Below are positions 1 through 8,490 of a DNA stretch of 10,223 nucleotides, one piece after another (position 1 is the stretch's first letter; each line of letters begins with the position of its first letter). The stretch is from Bacteroidales bacterium. GTDB taxonomy: Bacteria; Bacteroidota; Bacteroidia; Bacteroidales; P3. The notes under the pieces are model-generated. The model made no database searches. It saw nothing but the letters and a program-made list of their open reading frames with translations, and was not told the origin of the DNA. Where the stretch lies: the NCBI GenBank assembly GCA_017545365.1, contig JAFWOP010000061.1, positions 1 through 10,223 on the forward strand, given 5' to 3'. Made by a program: the position numbers and the translations under genes.

Positions 1-138
1 TTGACGGCCTGTGATGAAACAGGTTTCCAGGGATTTGATACCAAAGGTACCGAAAGCCAACTCGTGACCACGGAAAGCATTGCCTTTAATTTTACCCTTC
101 TGCTGCTTTCTATATCTTGTTTTCTTAGGTTGTAACAT
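1..138 (-). CDS. rplP: 50S ribosomal protein L16, N-terminal part (runs off the left edge)
   Basis: This is the first 46 codons of L16, a 50S protein at the A-site tRNA cleft and the base of the L7/L12 stalk. The start [15 protein letters not shown] and the following [20 protein letters not shown] are typical of the N-terminus of bacterial L16. The ATG at 138-136 sits where the family normally starts and is preceded by an A-rich leader with no Shine-Dalgarno motif. The rest of the gene, about two thirds, lies beyond position 1. It follows rpsC after a 73-nt spacer, which is the usual S10-operon order. Confidence 0.96.
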   Translation of the reverse strand, partial: MLQPKKTRYRKQQKGKIKGNAFRGHELAFGTFGIKSLETCFITGRQ

Positions 139-190
139 TTTCTTATTGTTTGTGTTTCGTGTTAAGTGTTGGGTGTGTTTCTGCCACCTT

Positions 191-211
191 TAACCACTAA
201 CCTATAACCTA
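191..211. repeat. Three tandem 7-bp units next to the rpsC stop codon
   Basis: On the plus strand the units are TAACCAC (191-197), TAACCTA (198-204) and TAACCTA (205-211). They abut the rpsC stop codon (TTA at 212-214). Read in mRNA sense they are TAGGTTA, TAGGTTA, GTGGTTA directly after TAA, so the stop is followed in frame by a TAG. The repeat fills part of the 73-nt rpsC-rplP spacer. No function is evident; replication slippage is a simple explanation. Confidence 0.7.
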
Positions 212-967
212 TTATTTACTGTTGTTATTTCTGTTGTTGTTCGAACGGCGACGGGAACCGCCATTACCACGGCGCTCACCACCCATGGCAGGACGATGGT
301 CCTTCTGCTGCCCACCAACGGTGGAGGGGACCAGTTCGCGTTTGCCATAAATGACACCACGGCAGATATACACCTTCACACCAATACGACCGTAAGTGGT
401 ATGGGCTTCGGCATGTGCATAGTCAATGTCGGCACGGAGCGTGTGAAGAGGAGTGCGGCCCTCTTTATAATGCTCGCTACGGGCGATTTCAGCACCACCG
501 ATACGGCCAGAGATGGAGACCTTGATACCTTCGGCACCGGAACGCATCGTAGAGACGATGGCACTCTTAATGGCACGACGGTACTGTATACGGCCCTCAA
601 TCTGCTTGGCGATATTCTGGGCAACCAAAACAGCATCCAACTCAGGACGCTTCACCTCGGAGATGTTAATCTGGACGTCCTTGCCGGTGAGTTTCTTCAA
701 TTCTTCTTTCAGTTTGTCGACCTCGGAGCCAGCCTTGCCGATAATCAGACCCGGACGAGCGGTGTTGATAGTGACAGTAAGGAGCTTGAGGGTTCTCTCA
801 ATGTAGATTTTTGAGATGTTGGCCTTGGGGAGACGGGCATTGAGGTATTTGCGGATCTTGTCGTCCTCGACGAGTTTCTGCTCGAACTTGCGACCACCGT
901 ACCAGTTAGAATCCCATCCGCGGATGATGCCTAAACGATTTCCAATTGGGTTAGTTTTTTGTCCCAT
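212..967 (-). CDS. rpsC: 30S ribosomal protein S3
   Basis: S3 (251 aa) sits in the 30S head at the mRNA entry channel and contributes to its helicase activity. The N-terminus [14 protein letters not shown] is the family signature. A type-2 KH domain covers roughly residues 40-110, with its nucleic-acid-binding loop GKAG at 77-80 in the context [16 protein letters not shown]. The C-terminal S3 domain includes [12 protein letters not shown] and [13 protein letters not shown]. The last 25 or so residues are a low-complexity basic tail rich in Gly, Arg, Asn and Ser, which makes the protein longer than the 233-residue E. coli S3. It lies 24 nt after rplV. The start is the only one that preserves the conserved N-terminus. 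Confidence 0.98.
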   Translation of the reverse strand: MGQKTNPIGNRLGIIRGWDSNWYGGRKFEQKLVEDDKIRKYLNARLPKANISKIYIERTLKLLTVTINTARPGLIIGKAGSEVDKLKEELKKLTGKDVQINISEVKRPELDAVLVAQNIAKQIEGRIQYRRAIKSAIVSTMRSGAEGIKVSISGRIGGAEIARSEHYKEGRTPLHTLRADIDYAHAEAHTTYGRIGVKVYICRGVIYGKRELVPSTVGGQQKDHRPAMGGERRGNGGSRRRSNNNRNNNSK

Positions 968-991
968 TGTTTACTTTCTTATTATATTACT

Positions 992-1420
992 TTATTTAGT
1001 TTCAACTTCAGCCACAGGGGCTTCTTCTACACGACTACCAAGGATAACGGTGATGTGGTTGCTGCGTTTGCGGATTCTGTAACCACGGCCCTGAGGGGCG
1101 GTGCGCATACGCTTCATGGTGCGACCTTCGTCAACCATAATCTGTTTCACATAGAGCTGGCTGTCTTCCAGGCGAGCGCCCTCATTCTTGGCCTGCCAGT
1201 TGGCAACAGCACTGAGAATGAGTTTGTACATCTTAGGAGCGGACTCTCTGGGGCAATATTTCAGGATACCCAGGGCTTTGTCAACGTCAACGCCACGGAC
1301 CATGTCTGCGACGAGACGGGTCTTACGGGGCGAAGTCGGATTGTTCATCAACTTGGCCACGTAGAGGGTCTTTCTTGCTTCATTTTGTGCGTTAGCACTT
1401 TCTCGTTTTCTACGTCCCAT
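992..1420 (-). CDS. rplV: 50S ribosomal protein L22
   Basis: L22 (142 aa) binds 23S rRNA and lines the nascent peptide exit tunnel with a long beta-hairpin. The conserved NNPTSPRKTRLVADMVRG stretch is at residues 26-43. The tunnel hairpin and C-terminal signature (TMKRMRTAPQGRGYRIRKRSN) lie at about 101-121. It is longer than the 110-residue E. coli protein: there is a basic N-terminal extension (MGRRKRESANAQNEARK) and an acidic C-terminal tail (VEEAPVAEVETK). Both kinds of extension occur in L22 of this phylum as I recall it, so I kept the first ATG. It follows rpsS by 29 nt, with an A-rich leader. Confidence 0.97.
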   Translation of the reverse strand: MGRRKRESANAQNEARKTLYVAKLMNNPTSPRKTRLVADMVRGVDVDKALGILKYCPRESAPKMYKLILSAVANWQAKNEGARLEDSQLYVKQIMVDEGRTMKRMRTAPQGRGYRIRKRSNHITVILGSRVEEAPVAEVETK

Positions 1421-1449
1421 TTCTTATTCTTCTTTATTTTTGGACTTAT

Positions 1450-1728
1450 TTATTTCTTAGCTTTATCTTTTGATCCGGCGTGGCCACGGAAAATACGGGT
1501 AGGGGCAAACTCTCCAAGTTTGTGACCCACCATATTCTCGGTTACGTAGACAGGGATGAACTTGTTGCCATTGTGTACGGCGATGGTCTGACCCACGAAG
1601 TCGGGGGAAATCATAGAAGCACGGCTCCAAGTCTTAATCGTAACCTTCTTGTTGTTCTGCTGAGCCTCGATAACTCTTTTTTCCAGTTTGTGGAAGATGT
1701 ACGGACCTTTCTTTAATGAACGACTCAT
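1450..1728 (-). CDS. rpsS: 30S ribosomal protein S19
   Basis: S19 (92 aa, the usual family length) sits at the top of the 30S head with S13 and contacts the A-site finger of the 50S subunit. The protein opens with [11 protein letters not shown]. The conserved core runs through [22 protein letters not shown] and [17 protein letters not shown] to a basic lysine-rich C-terminus, all typical of S19. The leader upstream of the ATG is a run of A with GAAG and no clear Shine-Dalgarno sequence. It sits 18 nt after rplB and 29 nt before rplV. Confidence 0.98.
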   Translation of the reverse strand: MSRSLKKGPYIFHKLEKRVIEAQQNNKKVTIKTWSRASMISPDFVGQTIAVHNGNKFIPVYVTENMVGHKLGEFAPTRIFRGHAGSKDKAKK

Positions 1729-1746
1729 TTTCTTCTTTTTTAATAA

Positions 1747-2571
1747 TTACTTCTTTCTTCTTTCGACAATGTACTTGCTGGACTGTTTCTTAGGAGCACG
1801 TGTCTTGTAGCCCTTGGCGGGGATACCCTTACGGCTGCGAGGATGTCCACCGGTCTGACGACCCTCACCACCGCCCATCGGGTGGTCAACAGGGTTCATG
1901 ACAACGCCGCGGTTGCGCGGACGACGACCCAGCCAACGGCTACGGCCAGCCTTACCGCCCACCTCGAGGTTGTGCTCGGGATTGGAAACGATACCCACAG
2001 TGGCACGGCAAGCCTGAAGTATCATGCGCATCTCGCCACTGGGCATTTTAATGATAGCGTACTTGTCATCACGCGACATCAGCTGTGCGTAAGCACCTGC
2101 ACTGCGCACCATCTTGGCACCCTGGCCGGGGCGAAGCTCGATGTTGTGAATCAGAGTTCCGAAAGGAATCTCAGCAAGAGTCAAAGTATTGCCGACCTCG
2201 GGGGCAACACCTTTACCAGACATAATCGTCTGACCGACTTTCAAACCCTGGGGGCAGAGGATATAACGCTTTTCACCATCGGCGTAGAACACCAAGGCGA
2301 TACGGGAGCTGCGGTTGGGGTCGTACTCGATAGTCTTCACAACTGCGGGGACACCGTCCTTGTCTCTCTTGAAATCAACAAAGCGGTAACGCTGCTTATG
2401 GCCACCGCCCAAATAGCGCATGGTCATCTTACCTTGGTTGTTACGGCCACCGCTCTTGCCGTAGCCACACACCAAACTCTTTTCTGGCTTGCTAGCGGTG
2501 ATATCGTCGTTGGTAACAACAACTTTATGACGCTGGCCAGGGGTTGTCGGTTTAATTTTCTTTAAAGCCAT
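1747..2571 (-). CDS. rplB: 50S ribosomal protein L2
   Basis: L2 (274 aa) is a primary 23S rRNA-binding protein needed for subunit association and for assembly of the peptidyl transferase centre. The N-terminal RNA-binding OB-like domain includes [23 protein letters not shown] at about residues 41-63. The C-terminal SH3-like domain includes [18 protein letters not shown] (147-164). The signature loop [13 protein letters not shown] keeps the first histidine (H230), but the second histidine of the E. coli motif DHPHGGGEG is Met here; I recall the same change in other Bacteroidetes. It follows rplW after a 117-nt spacer that holds a very strong hairpin. Confidence 0.98.
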   Translation of the reverse strand: MALKKIKPTTPGQRHKVVVTNDDITASKPEKSLVCGYGKSGGRNNQGKMTMRYLGGGHKQRYRFVDFKRDKDGVPAVVKTIEYDPNRSSRIALVFYADGEKRYILCPQGLKVGQTIMSGKGVAPEVGNTLTLAEIPFGTLIHNIELRPGQGAKMVRSAGAYAQLMSRDDKYAIIKMPSGEMRMILQACRATVGIVSNPEHNLEVGGKAGRSRWLGRRPRNRGVVMNPVDHPMGGGEGRQTGGHPRSRKGIPAKGYKTRAPKKQSSKYIVERRKK

Positions 2572-2644
2572 TTCTTTCTTTTTCTTTTTAGTCTCTTATC
2601 AGTGGACTATTACTATTACTTGTTACTATTTTTCTTTGTAGGAG

Positions 2645-2677
2645 CCGAAGGCAGGGGGCCTGGCCCCGTGCCTTCGG
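2645..2677. promoter_or_regulatory. Strong GC-rich hairpin in the rplW-rplB spacer
   Basis: CCGAAGGCA (2645-2653) pairs perfectly with TGCCTTCGG (2669-2677). Inside it, after one G-G mismatch, GGGG (2655-2658) pairs with CCCC (2664-2667) around a 5-base loop. In mRNA sense it starts 11 nt after the rplW stop codon. It is not followed by a T-run on the minus strand, so it does not look like an intrinsic terminator. An mRNA-processing or stability element, or a regulatory protein site, is possible. The structure is seen directly; the role is inference. Confidence 0.7.
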
Positions 2678-2688
2678 TATCTTACTTT

Positions 2689-3039
2689 TTAGATGCTTGC
2701 GTAGAAGTCGATGACGTCGCCTTCAGCCAAGGTCACGATGGCCTTCTTGAAAGCGTTGGTGCGGCCGACCAGATAACCAGCCTTGGTGTAGCGGGCCTTC
2801 ACCTTGCCGGAGTAGTTCATGGTGTTCACATCAAGAACCTTCACACCGTAGAAGCTCTCGACGGCCTTCTTTATCTCAATCTTATTGGCGCGCTTGTCGA
2901 CAACAAAACCATAACGATTATAAACCTTGGGGGCAGGCTTGTTCTTGTCGCGCTGAATATGGTTCAGCTTGGGAGAAGCTGCGGCCTCGGTGATTCTCGT
3001 CATCTTTTCGCTAATCAGAGGTTTTACTATGATATTCAT
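2689..3039 (-). CDS. rplW: 50S ribosomal protein L23 with an internal insertion
   Basis: L23 (116 aa) surrounds the peptide exit and is the docking site for trigger factor and SRP. The N-terminus MNIIVKPLISEKM, the segment NRYGFVVDKRANKIEIKKAVE, and the C-terminal NAFKKAIVTLAEGDVIDFYASI identify it. Counting from SEK to EIK gives 48 residues here against 28 in E. coli L23. This leaves a 20-residue insertion around residues 17-40, rich in Lys, Pro, Ala and Asn. The rest of the protein aligns without gaps of note. It lies 33 nt after rplD. Confidence 0.96.
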   Translation of the reverse strand: MNIIVKPLISEKMTRITEAAASPKLNHIQRDKNKPAPKVYNRYGFVVDKRANKIEIKKAVESFYGVKVLDVNTMNYSGKVKARYTKAGYLVGRTNAFKKAIVTLAEGDVIDFYASI

Positions 3040-3072
3040 GTTAAACTTTCTTAATTCTTGTTTCTAACTTCT

Positions 3073-3705
3073 TTATTTTGTTGCCAAAACGCGGCTGATT
3101 TCACTAATTGAACCCTCACAAAGGACAATATTGGCAGCATTAACAATGTCGTAAGTATTTAACTCATTGACATTTACAACCTTTACGCCCTGTATGTTTC
3201 GAGCAGACAAAAATACGAAATTATTTTGACTTTCGAGAACTATGAGCGATTTTTTATTGTTAATTTTGAGATTGTTCAAAACTTCGACCATCTTTTTGGT
3301 CTTGGGAGCCTCGAATGAGAAGTTCTCCACGACGGTGATAGCATTCTCGGCCACCTTCTCGCTCAGGGCCGAACGGCGGGCGAGACGTTTCTGTTTAATG
3401 TTCAGTTTGAAGCGGTAGTCGCGGGGTTTGGGCCCGAAAATCGTACCACCGCCAACGAACACGGGGCTCTTCAAATCACCCGAACGGGCGCCGCCGGTGC
3501 CTTTCTGGCGTTTCAGCTTACGGGTGCTGTGAGCGTTCTCGCTGCGTTCCTTAGTTTTAGCTGTGCCCTGACGATTGTCAGCCAAATATTGTTTGCAATC
3601 CAAATAGATAGCATGCTGGTTGGGCTCAATGGCGAAGATAGAATCGTCGAGGTTGATGGTTCTACCGGTTTCGCTTCCGTTGATGTTATAGACTTTTAAC
3701 TCCAT
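3073..3705 (-). CDS. rplD: 50S ribosomal protein L4
   Basis: L4 (210 aa) binds 23S rRNA, and its extended loop lines the exit tunnel opposite L22; in E. coli it also autoregulates the S10 operon. The tunnel loop is recognisable at about residues 62-97 ([16 protein letters not shown] followed by [19 protein letters not shown]). The ATG lies inside the end of rplC, giving a 10-nt overlap (3696-3705) that suggests translational coupling. One oddity is that the C-terminal third (about 3073-3300) is near 33 percent GC while the preceding 240 bp is near 60 percent. The reading frame is intact and the C-terminal sequence still looks like L4. Confidence 0.97.
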   Translation of the reverse strand: MELKVYNINGSETGRTINLDDSIFAIEPNQHAIYLDCKQYLADNRQGTAKTKERSENAHSTRKLKRQKGTGGARSGDLKSPVFVGGGTIFGPKPRDYRFKLNIKQKRLARRSALSEKVAENAITVVENFSFEAPKTKKMVEVLNNLKINNKKSLIVLESQNNFVFLSARNIQGVKVVNVNELNTYDIVNAANIVLCEGSISEISRVLATK

Positions 3706-4325
3706 CTTTCAAGTTTTATTATTGATCCTTTGGGTCCCGGTACAGAACCTTTGACTAACATTAAATTCTTTTCAGGGATAATCTTGACAACCTGAAGGTT
3801 CTGAATCTTCACACGATGGTTGCCAGTCTGGCCGGCCATGCGCATGCCCTTGAAAATACGCGAGGGATAGGAGCTTGCACCGATCGAACCAGGGGCACGC
3901 AGACGGTCGTGCTGGCCGTGAGTCACATCACCGACACCGCCAAAACCGTGTCTCGTCACTACGCCTTGGAAACCCTTACCTTTCGAGGTTCCCACCACGT
4001 CGACAAACTCGCCTTCCTGGAAGACTTCCACTGTCAATACTTCACCATATTTCTTCTTGTGGCCCTCCTCAAAGCGGCTGAACTCGGCGAGATAGCGTTT
4101 GGGAGTGGTGTTGGCCTTTGCAAAATGGCCTCTCATGGGCTTGTTGGTGCGGCTCTCTTTCTGCTCACCAAAAGCCAGCTGAATAGCCTCGTAACCATCC
4201 TTCTCGATGGTTCTCACTTGTGTCACTACACAAGGACCAGCTTCAATAACTGTGCACGGAATCTGCTTTCCGTCGGCATCAAAAAGACTGGTCATTCCAA
4301 TTTTTTTACCAATTAATCCTGACAT
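3696..4325 (-). CDS. rplC: 50S ribosomal protein L3
   Basis: L3 (209 aa) is an early-assembling 50S protein whose central extension reaches the peptidyl transferase centre. Signatures are [16 protein letters not shown] at the N-terminus, then [33 protein letters not shown] and [15 protein letters not shown]. In E. coli the segment reads GSIGQNQTPG and carries a glutamine methylated by PrmB. Here both glutamines are replaced ([10 protein letters not shown]), so that modification site is absent. Its last 10 nt overlap rplD. The 88-nt spacer upstream of it contains a small hairpin. Confidence 0.98.
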   Translation of the reverse strand: MSGLIGKKIGMTSLFDADGKQIPCTVIEAGPCVVTQVRTIEKDGYEAIQLAFGEQKESRTNKPMRGHFAKANTTPKRYLAEFSRFEEGHKKKYGEVLTVEVFQEGEFVDVVGTSKGKGFQGVVTRHGFGGVGDVTHGQHDRLRAPGSIGASSYPSRIFKGMRMAGQTGNHRVKIQNLQVVKIIPEKNLMLVKGSVPGPKGSIIKLERWS

Positions 4326-4371
4326 TTCTTTTTTTGGATTGTTTCGTTTGTTAGTTCTCAGCTTATTCTCA

Positions 4372-4388
4372 CCACCTTCGGCAGGTGG
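4372..4388. promoter_or_regulatory. Hairpin in the rpsJ-rplC spacer
   Basis: CCACCT (4372-4377) and AGGTGG (4383-4388) form a 6-bp stem around a 5-base loop. It lies in the 88-nt gap between the rpsJ stop codon and the rplC start, one of the longest gaps in the operon. No T-run follows on the minus strand, so termination is unlikely. RNA processing or a leader-type control site for the S10 part of the operon are possible roles, but nothing in the sequence decides between them. Confidence 0.45.
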
Positions 4389-4413
4389 CTACCCACATTG
4401 GCTGACGTTAATT

Positions 4414-4722
4414 TCACACTTTGATTTCGACTTCAACACCACTGGGAAGTTCGAGCTTCATCAGGGCGTCGATGGTCTTTGCACGGTCGTTGATTTCAAT
4501 GTCCATCAAACGTTTGTACGAGCTCAGCTCGAACTGCTCGCGGCTCTTCTTGTTCACGAAGGTCGAACGGTTGACAGTGAAAATCTTTTTGTTGGTCGGC
4601 AGCGGAATGGGGCCATTCACCACTGCACCTGTCATCTTGACAGTCTTAACGATCTTCTCGGCGGACTTGTCGACGAGATTGTGGTCGTAAGATTTCAGCT
4701 TGATTCTAATTCTTTGACTCAC
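4414..4722 (-). CDS. rpsJ: 30S ribosomal protein S10 (NusE)
   Basis: S10 (102 aa) sits in the 30S head and, as NusE, pairs with NusB and NusG in transcription antitermination and transcription-translation coupling. Family hallmarks are [20 protein letters not shown] at the start, the ribosome-binding loop [17 protein letters not shown] at about residues 37-53, and the C-terminal [18 protein letters not shown]. In many bacteria it opens the S10 operon. Here it starts only 16 nt after the fusA stop codon, with no promoter match between them, so the str and S10 gene groups appear joined. Confidence 0.98.
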   Translation of the reverse strand: MSQRIRIKLKSYDHNLVDKSAEKIVKTVKMTGAVVNGPIPLPTNKKIFTVNRSTFVNKKSREQFELSSYKRLMDIEINDRAKTIDALMKLELPSGVEVEIKV

Positions 4723-4738
4723 GGTTAATGTATTTTTA

Positions 4739-6832
<2,094 letters not shown>

Positions 6833-6898
6833 TGATTGTTGTTATAAAAAGCTATCTACTAAAAAACCTTATTAAATATTTTATTACTATTATAATAA

Positions 6899-7366
6899 TT
6901 AGAAACGGAAGTGCGAGAAGGCCTTGTTAGCCTCAGCCATACGGTGGATATCCTCCTTACGTTTGAAAGCGGCACCCTCTTCCTTGTAAGCGGCCTGGAT
7001 TTCGGCGGCCAGCTTCAGGGCCATAGTCTTCTCGTTGCGCTTGCGGCTGTAGCTGATGAGGTTCTTCATGCCGATTGACTGCTTGCGCTCGGGGCGGATT
7101 TCGGTAGGCACCTGGAAGGTGGCGCCACCAATGCGGCGGCTCTTCACCTCGACCGAGGGGGTAATGTTGGCCAGAGCCTTCTTCCACACCTCGAGGCCGT
7201 CTTCCTTCGTGCGGTCGGCGACAACGTCTATTGCCTCGTAGAAAATCTTATAGGCGATGGTCTTCTTACCGCCTAACATCAGGTTGTTGACGAACTTGGT
7301 AACGAGCACGTCATTATATTTGGGATCCGGGAGGATGATACGTTTTCTGGGTTTAGCTTTTCTCAT
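6899..7366 (-). CDS. rpsG: 30S ribosomal protein S7
   Basis: S7 (155 aa, the usual length) nucleates assembly of the 30S head and contacts E-site tRNA and mRNA. Recognisable segments are [19 protein letters not shown] at the N-terminus, [17 protein letters not shown], then [22 protein letters not shown] and the C-terminal [15 protein letters not shown]. In E. coli S7 represses the str operon. No equivalent S7-binding structure can be identified here, although the short hairpin just upstream (7384-7402) occupies the corresponding rpsL-rpsG spacer. Confidence 0.98.
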   Translation of the reverse strand: MRKAKPRKRIILPDPKYNDVLVTKFVNNLMLGGKKTIAYKIFYEAIDVVADRTKEDGLEVWKKALANITPSVEVKSRRIGGATFQVPTEIRPERKQSIGMKNLISYSRKRNEKTMALKLAAEIQAAYKEEGAAFKRKEDIHRMAEANKAFSHFRF

Positions 7367-7383
7367 TTCTCTTTTACGTTAAC

Positions 7384-7402
7384 GAATTGTTCGCGACAAT
7401 TC
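7384..7402. promoter_or_regulatory. Hairpin in the rpsL-rpsG spacer
   Basis: GAATTGT (7384-7390) is complementary to ACAATTC (7396-7402), giving a 7-bp perfect stem with loop TCGCG. It lies 17 nt upstream of the rpsG start in mRNA sense. In E. coli the S7 autoregulatory site lies in the str-operon mRNA, between rpsL and rpsG, so the position is suggestive, but no sequence similarity to that site is claimed. Right next to it (7404-7425) are three short units, TAATTCT, TAATTTCT and TAATTCT. Confidence 0.5.
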
Positions 7403-7428
7403 CTAATTCTTAATTTCTTAATTCTTAC

Positions 7429-7812
7429 TTACTTTGCAGCTTGTTTCGGACGCTTGGCACCATATTTCGAACGACGCTGGCGGCGACCGTCAACTCCGCT
7501 GGTGTCCAATGCACCACGGATGATGTGATAACGAACACCGGGCAGGTCCTTCACACGACCGCCACGAATCATAACGATGGAGTGCTCCTGCAGGTTGTGG
7601 CCTTCGCCGGGAATGTAAGCGTTGACTTCCTTACCGTTGGTGAGACGCACACGGGCAACTTTACGCATTGCCGAGTTAGGTTTTTTCGGGGTGGTGGTGT
7701 ACACACGGGTGCAGACGCCACGACGCTGGGGGCAACTGTCCAAAGCGGGAGATTTGGATTTATACTCCATCTGCTGACGTCCTTTGCGAACTAATTGTTG
7801 AATTGTTGGCAT
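7429..7812 (-). CDS. rpsL: 30S ribosomal protein S12
   Basis: S12 (127 aa) sits at the decoding centre and controls fidelity. Conserved segments are [32 protein letters not shown] and [18 protein letters not shown], then [17 protein letters not shown] and [11 protein letters not shown]. Lys43 and Lys88 (counted with Met1), where streptomycin-resistance changes classically occur, are both wild type. Asp89, the aspartate that is methylthiolated in E. coli, is present too. It is the first gene of the operon, with a leader of about 75 nt from the predicted start site. The ATG is preceded by an A- and C-rich stretch (AACAACAAAACAACAA) and no Shine-Dalgarno motif. Confidence 0.99.
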   Translation of the reverse strand: MPTIQQLVRKGRQQMEYKSKSPALDSCPQRRGVCTRVYTTTPKKPNSAMRKVARVRLTNGKEVNAYIPGEGHNLQEHSIVMIRGGRVKDLPGVRYHIIRGALDTSGVDGRRQRRSKYGAKRPKQAAK

Positions 7813-7893
7813 TTGTTGTTTTGTTGTTATATATTTAATTATTAATGTTTTCTAGCATTCTCAGGGGGCATATTTACCCTTCGAAACGGATTG

Positions 7894-7924
7894 CAAAATT
7901 ACAACTATTTTTCCGACTGGCAAA
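7894..7924 (-). promoter_or_regulatory. Bacteroides-type promoter of the str-S10 operon
   Basis: Read on the minus strand, TTTG (7924-7921) is the -33 element and TAATTTTG (7901-7894) matches the Bacteroidales -7 consensus TAnnTTTG exactly, with 19 bp between them, which is the preferred spacing for the primary sigma factor of this phylum. Transcription would start near 7887, giving rpsL a leader of about 75 nt. No other exact match of this two-box pattern was found in the spacers of the ribosomal genes. Confidence 0.8.
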
Positions 7925-7935
7925 GCACCGCCCGA

Positions 7936-7958
7936 AAGTTTATCTGTTAAATAAACTT
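7936..7958. repeat. 8-bp inverted repeat just upstream of the str promoter
   Basis: AAGTTTAT (7936-7943) and ATAAACTT (7951-7958) are perfect reverse complements separated by 7 bp. The element ends 11 bp upstream of the -33 box of the rpsL promoter, a place where an activator or repressor dimer could bind. It has no T-run on the minus strand, so it is a poor terminator candidate. The structure is visible; the role is a guess. Confidence 0.45.
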
Positions 7959-8034
7959 AAAATTCTTTGCAGAGCCTGTTATTCTGCACATTACAGCTTG
8001 CATTAACTCATTTTTCGGCACCCCAAAACCAAGG

Positions 8035-8101
8035 TTATCAACAGTCATTTTCGAACCCTTCCGCCTCGCCCTGCGGGAAAGTTATCAACAACTTTTCCAC
8101 A
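8035..8101 (+). other. Cluster of DnaA-box-like 9-mers
   Basis: Three same-strand 9-mers each differ by one base from the bacterial DnaA box TTATCCACA: TTATCAACA at 8035-8043, TTATCAACA at 8082-8090 and TTTTCCACA at 8093-8101, the last two only 2 bp apart. A fourth, weaker candidate, TTCTGCACA, is at 7982-7990 (one base from TTATGCACA). An AT-rich segment lies beside them at about 7935-7975. This could be part of a replication origin, or a DnaA-binding site upstream of the str promoter. No dnaA or dnaN gene is visible in the window. Confidence 0.4.
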
Positions 8102-8260
8102 AGCCCCGCGTTGCATGCCGGTTCGCCGCCCACCAAGCCCGCACCCAGACCTTGGCCAGCCCATACATTCTATCCCCTTTATACCTTTTTTCTTCATTGT
8201 TTCTTGCTGTGAATCTAAAGAGGGTGAACGACATAGCAAAAGCGTGGCCACCCACTGAAT

Positions 8261-8292
8261 AAAAAATGCAGCCTGGGCGGTAGCCGCCCGAT
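8261..8292 (-). terminator. Candidate rho-independent terminator for the ATP-grasp transcript
   Basis: Read on the minus strand, GGGCGG (8289-8284) pairs with CCGCCC (8280-8275) around a 3-base loop. An outer GCA/TGC pair is closed across small internal loops, and the structure is followed by a T6 run (8266-8261). It lies about 390 bp downstream of the ATP-grasp stop codon, which is far. The asymmetric internal loop makes it weaker than a textbook terminator. Confidence 0.35.
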
Positions 8293-8372
8293 GCGCCACC
8301 GTCAGTTGAACGCAGGTTTTGTGAATAGCCAATGGCTGTGATGCCAACCCCGGGTCAGTAGCATCTGCCGGA

Positions 8373-8443
8373 CATAGGGCCTCTTTCCTATGAATCCTAG
8401 GGTGTTGCCCTAGGTTATATCTGTCCCAGCCCTTCGGGCTGGG
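8373..8443. repeat. Three-hairpin interspersed repeat, copy A
   Basis: Three successive palindromes are visible: CATAGG/CCTATG (8373-8378 and 8387-8392); CCTAGGG/CCCTAGG (8396-8402 and 8408-8414); and CCCAGCCC/GGGCTGGG (8425-8432 and 8436-8443) with loop TTC. The linker between the second and third begins GGTTAT. The layout, the GGTTAT linker start and the TTC loop recur at 10108-10200 with different stem sequences. From memory, hairpin repeats of this look are scattered through Bacteroides and Prevotella genomes; I could not confirm it here. Confidence 0.65.
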
Positions 8444-8490
8444 GTAGGGATGCGTTCGTCTTGGGGTCACATTGCCCTTCCTATAGCCGA

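Noticed and set aside
42..49. TAnnTTTG-like -7 box on the minus strand inside rplP
   Set aside because: There is no TTTG about 19 bp upstream of it, and it lies in conserved L16 coding sequence.
1843..2565. 240-codon plus-strand frame opposite rplB, and similar frames opposite rpsC, rplV, rplC and rpsL
   Set aside because: Each is the complement of a certain ribosomal gene with strong codon bias; none has family motifs or its own promoter.
2645..2677. Reading the rplW-rplB hairpin as an intrinsic terminator
   Set aside because: No T-run follows the stem on the minus strand, and termination here would cut off essential downstream genes.
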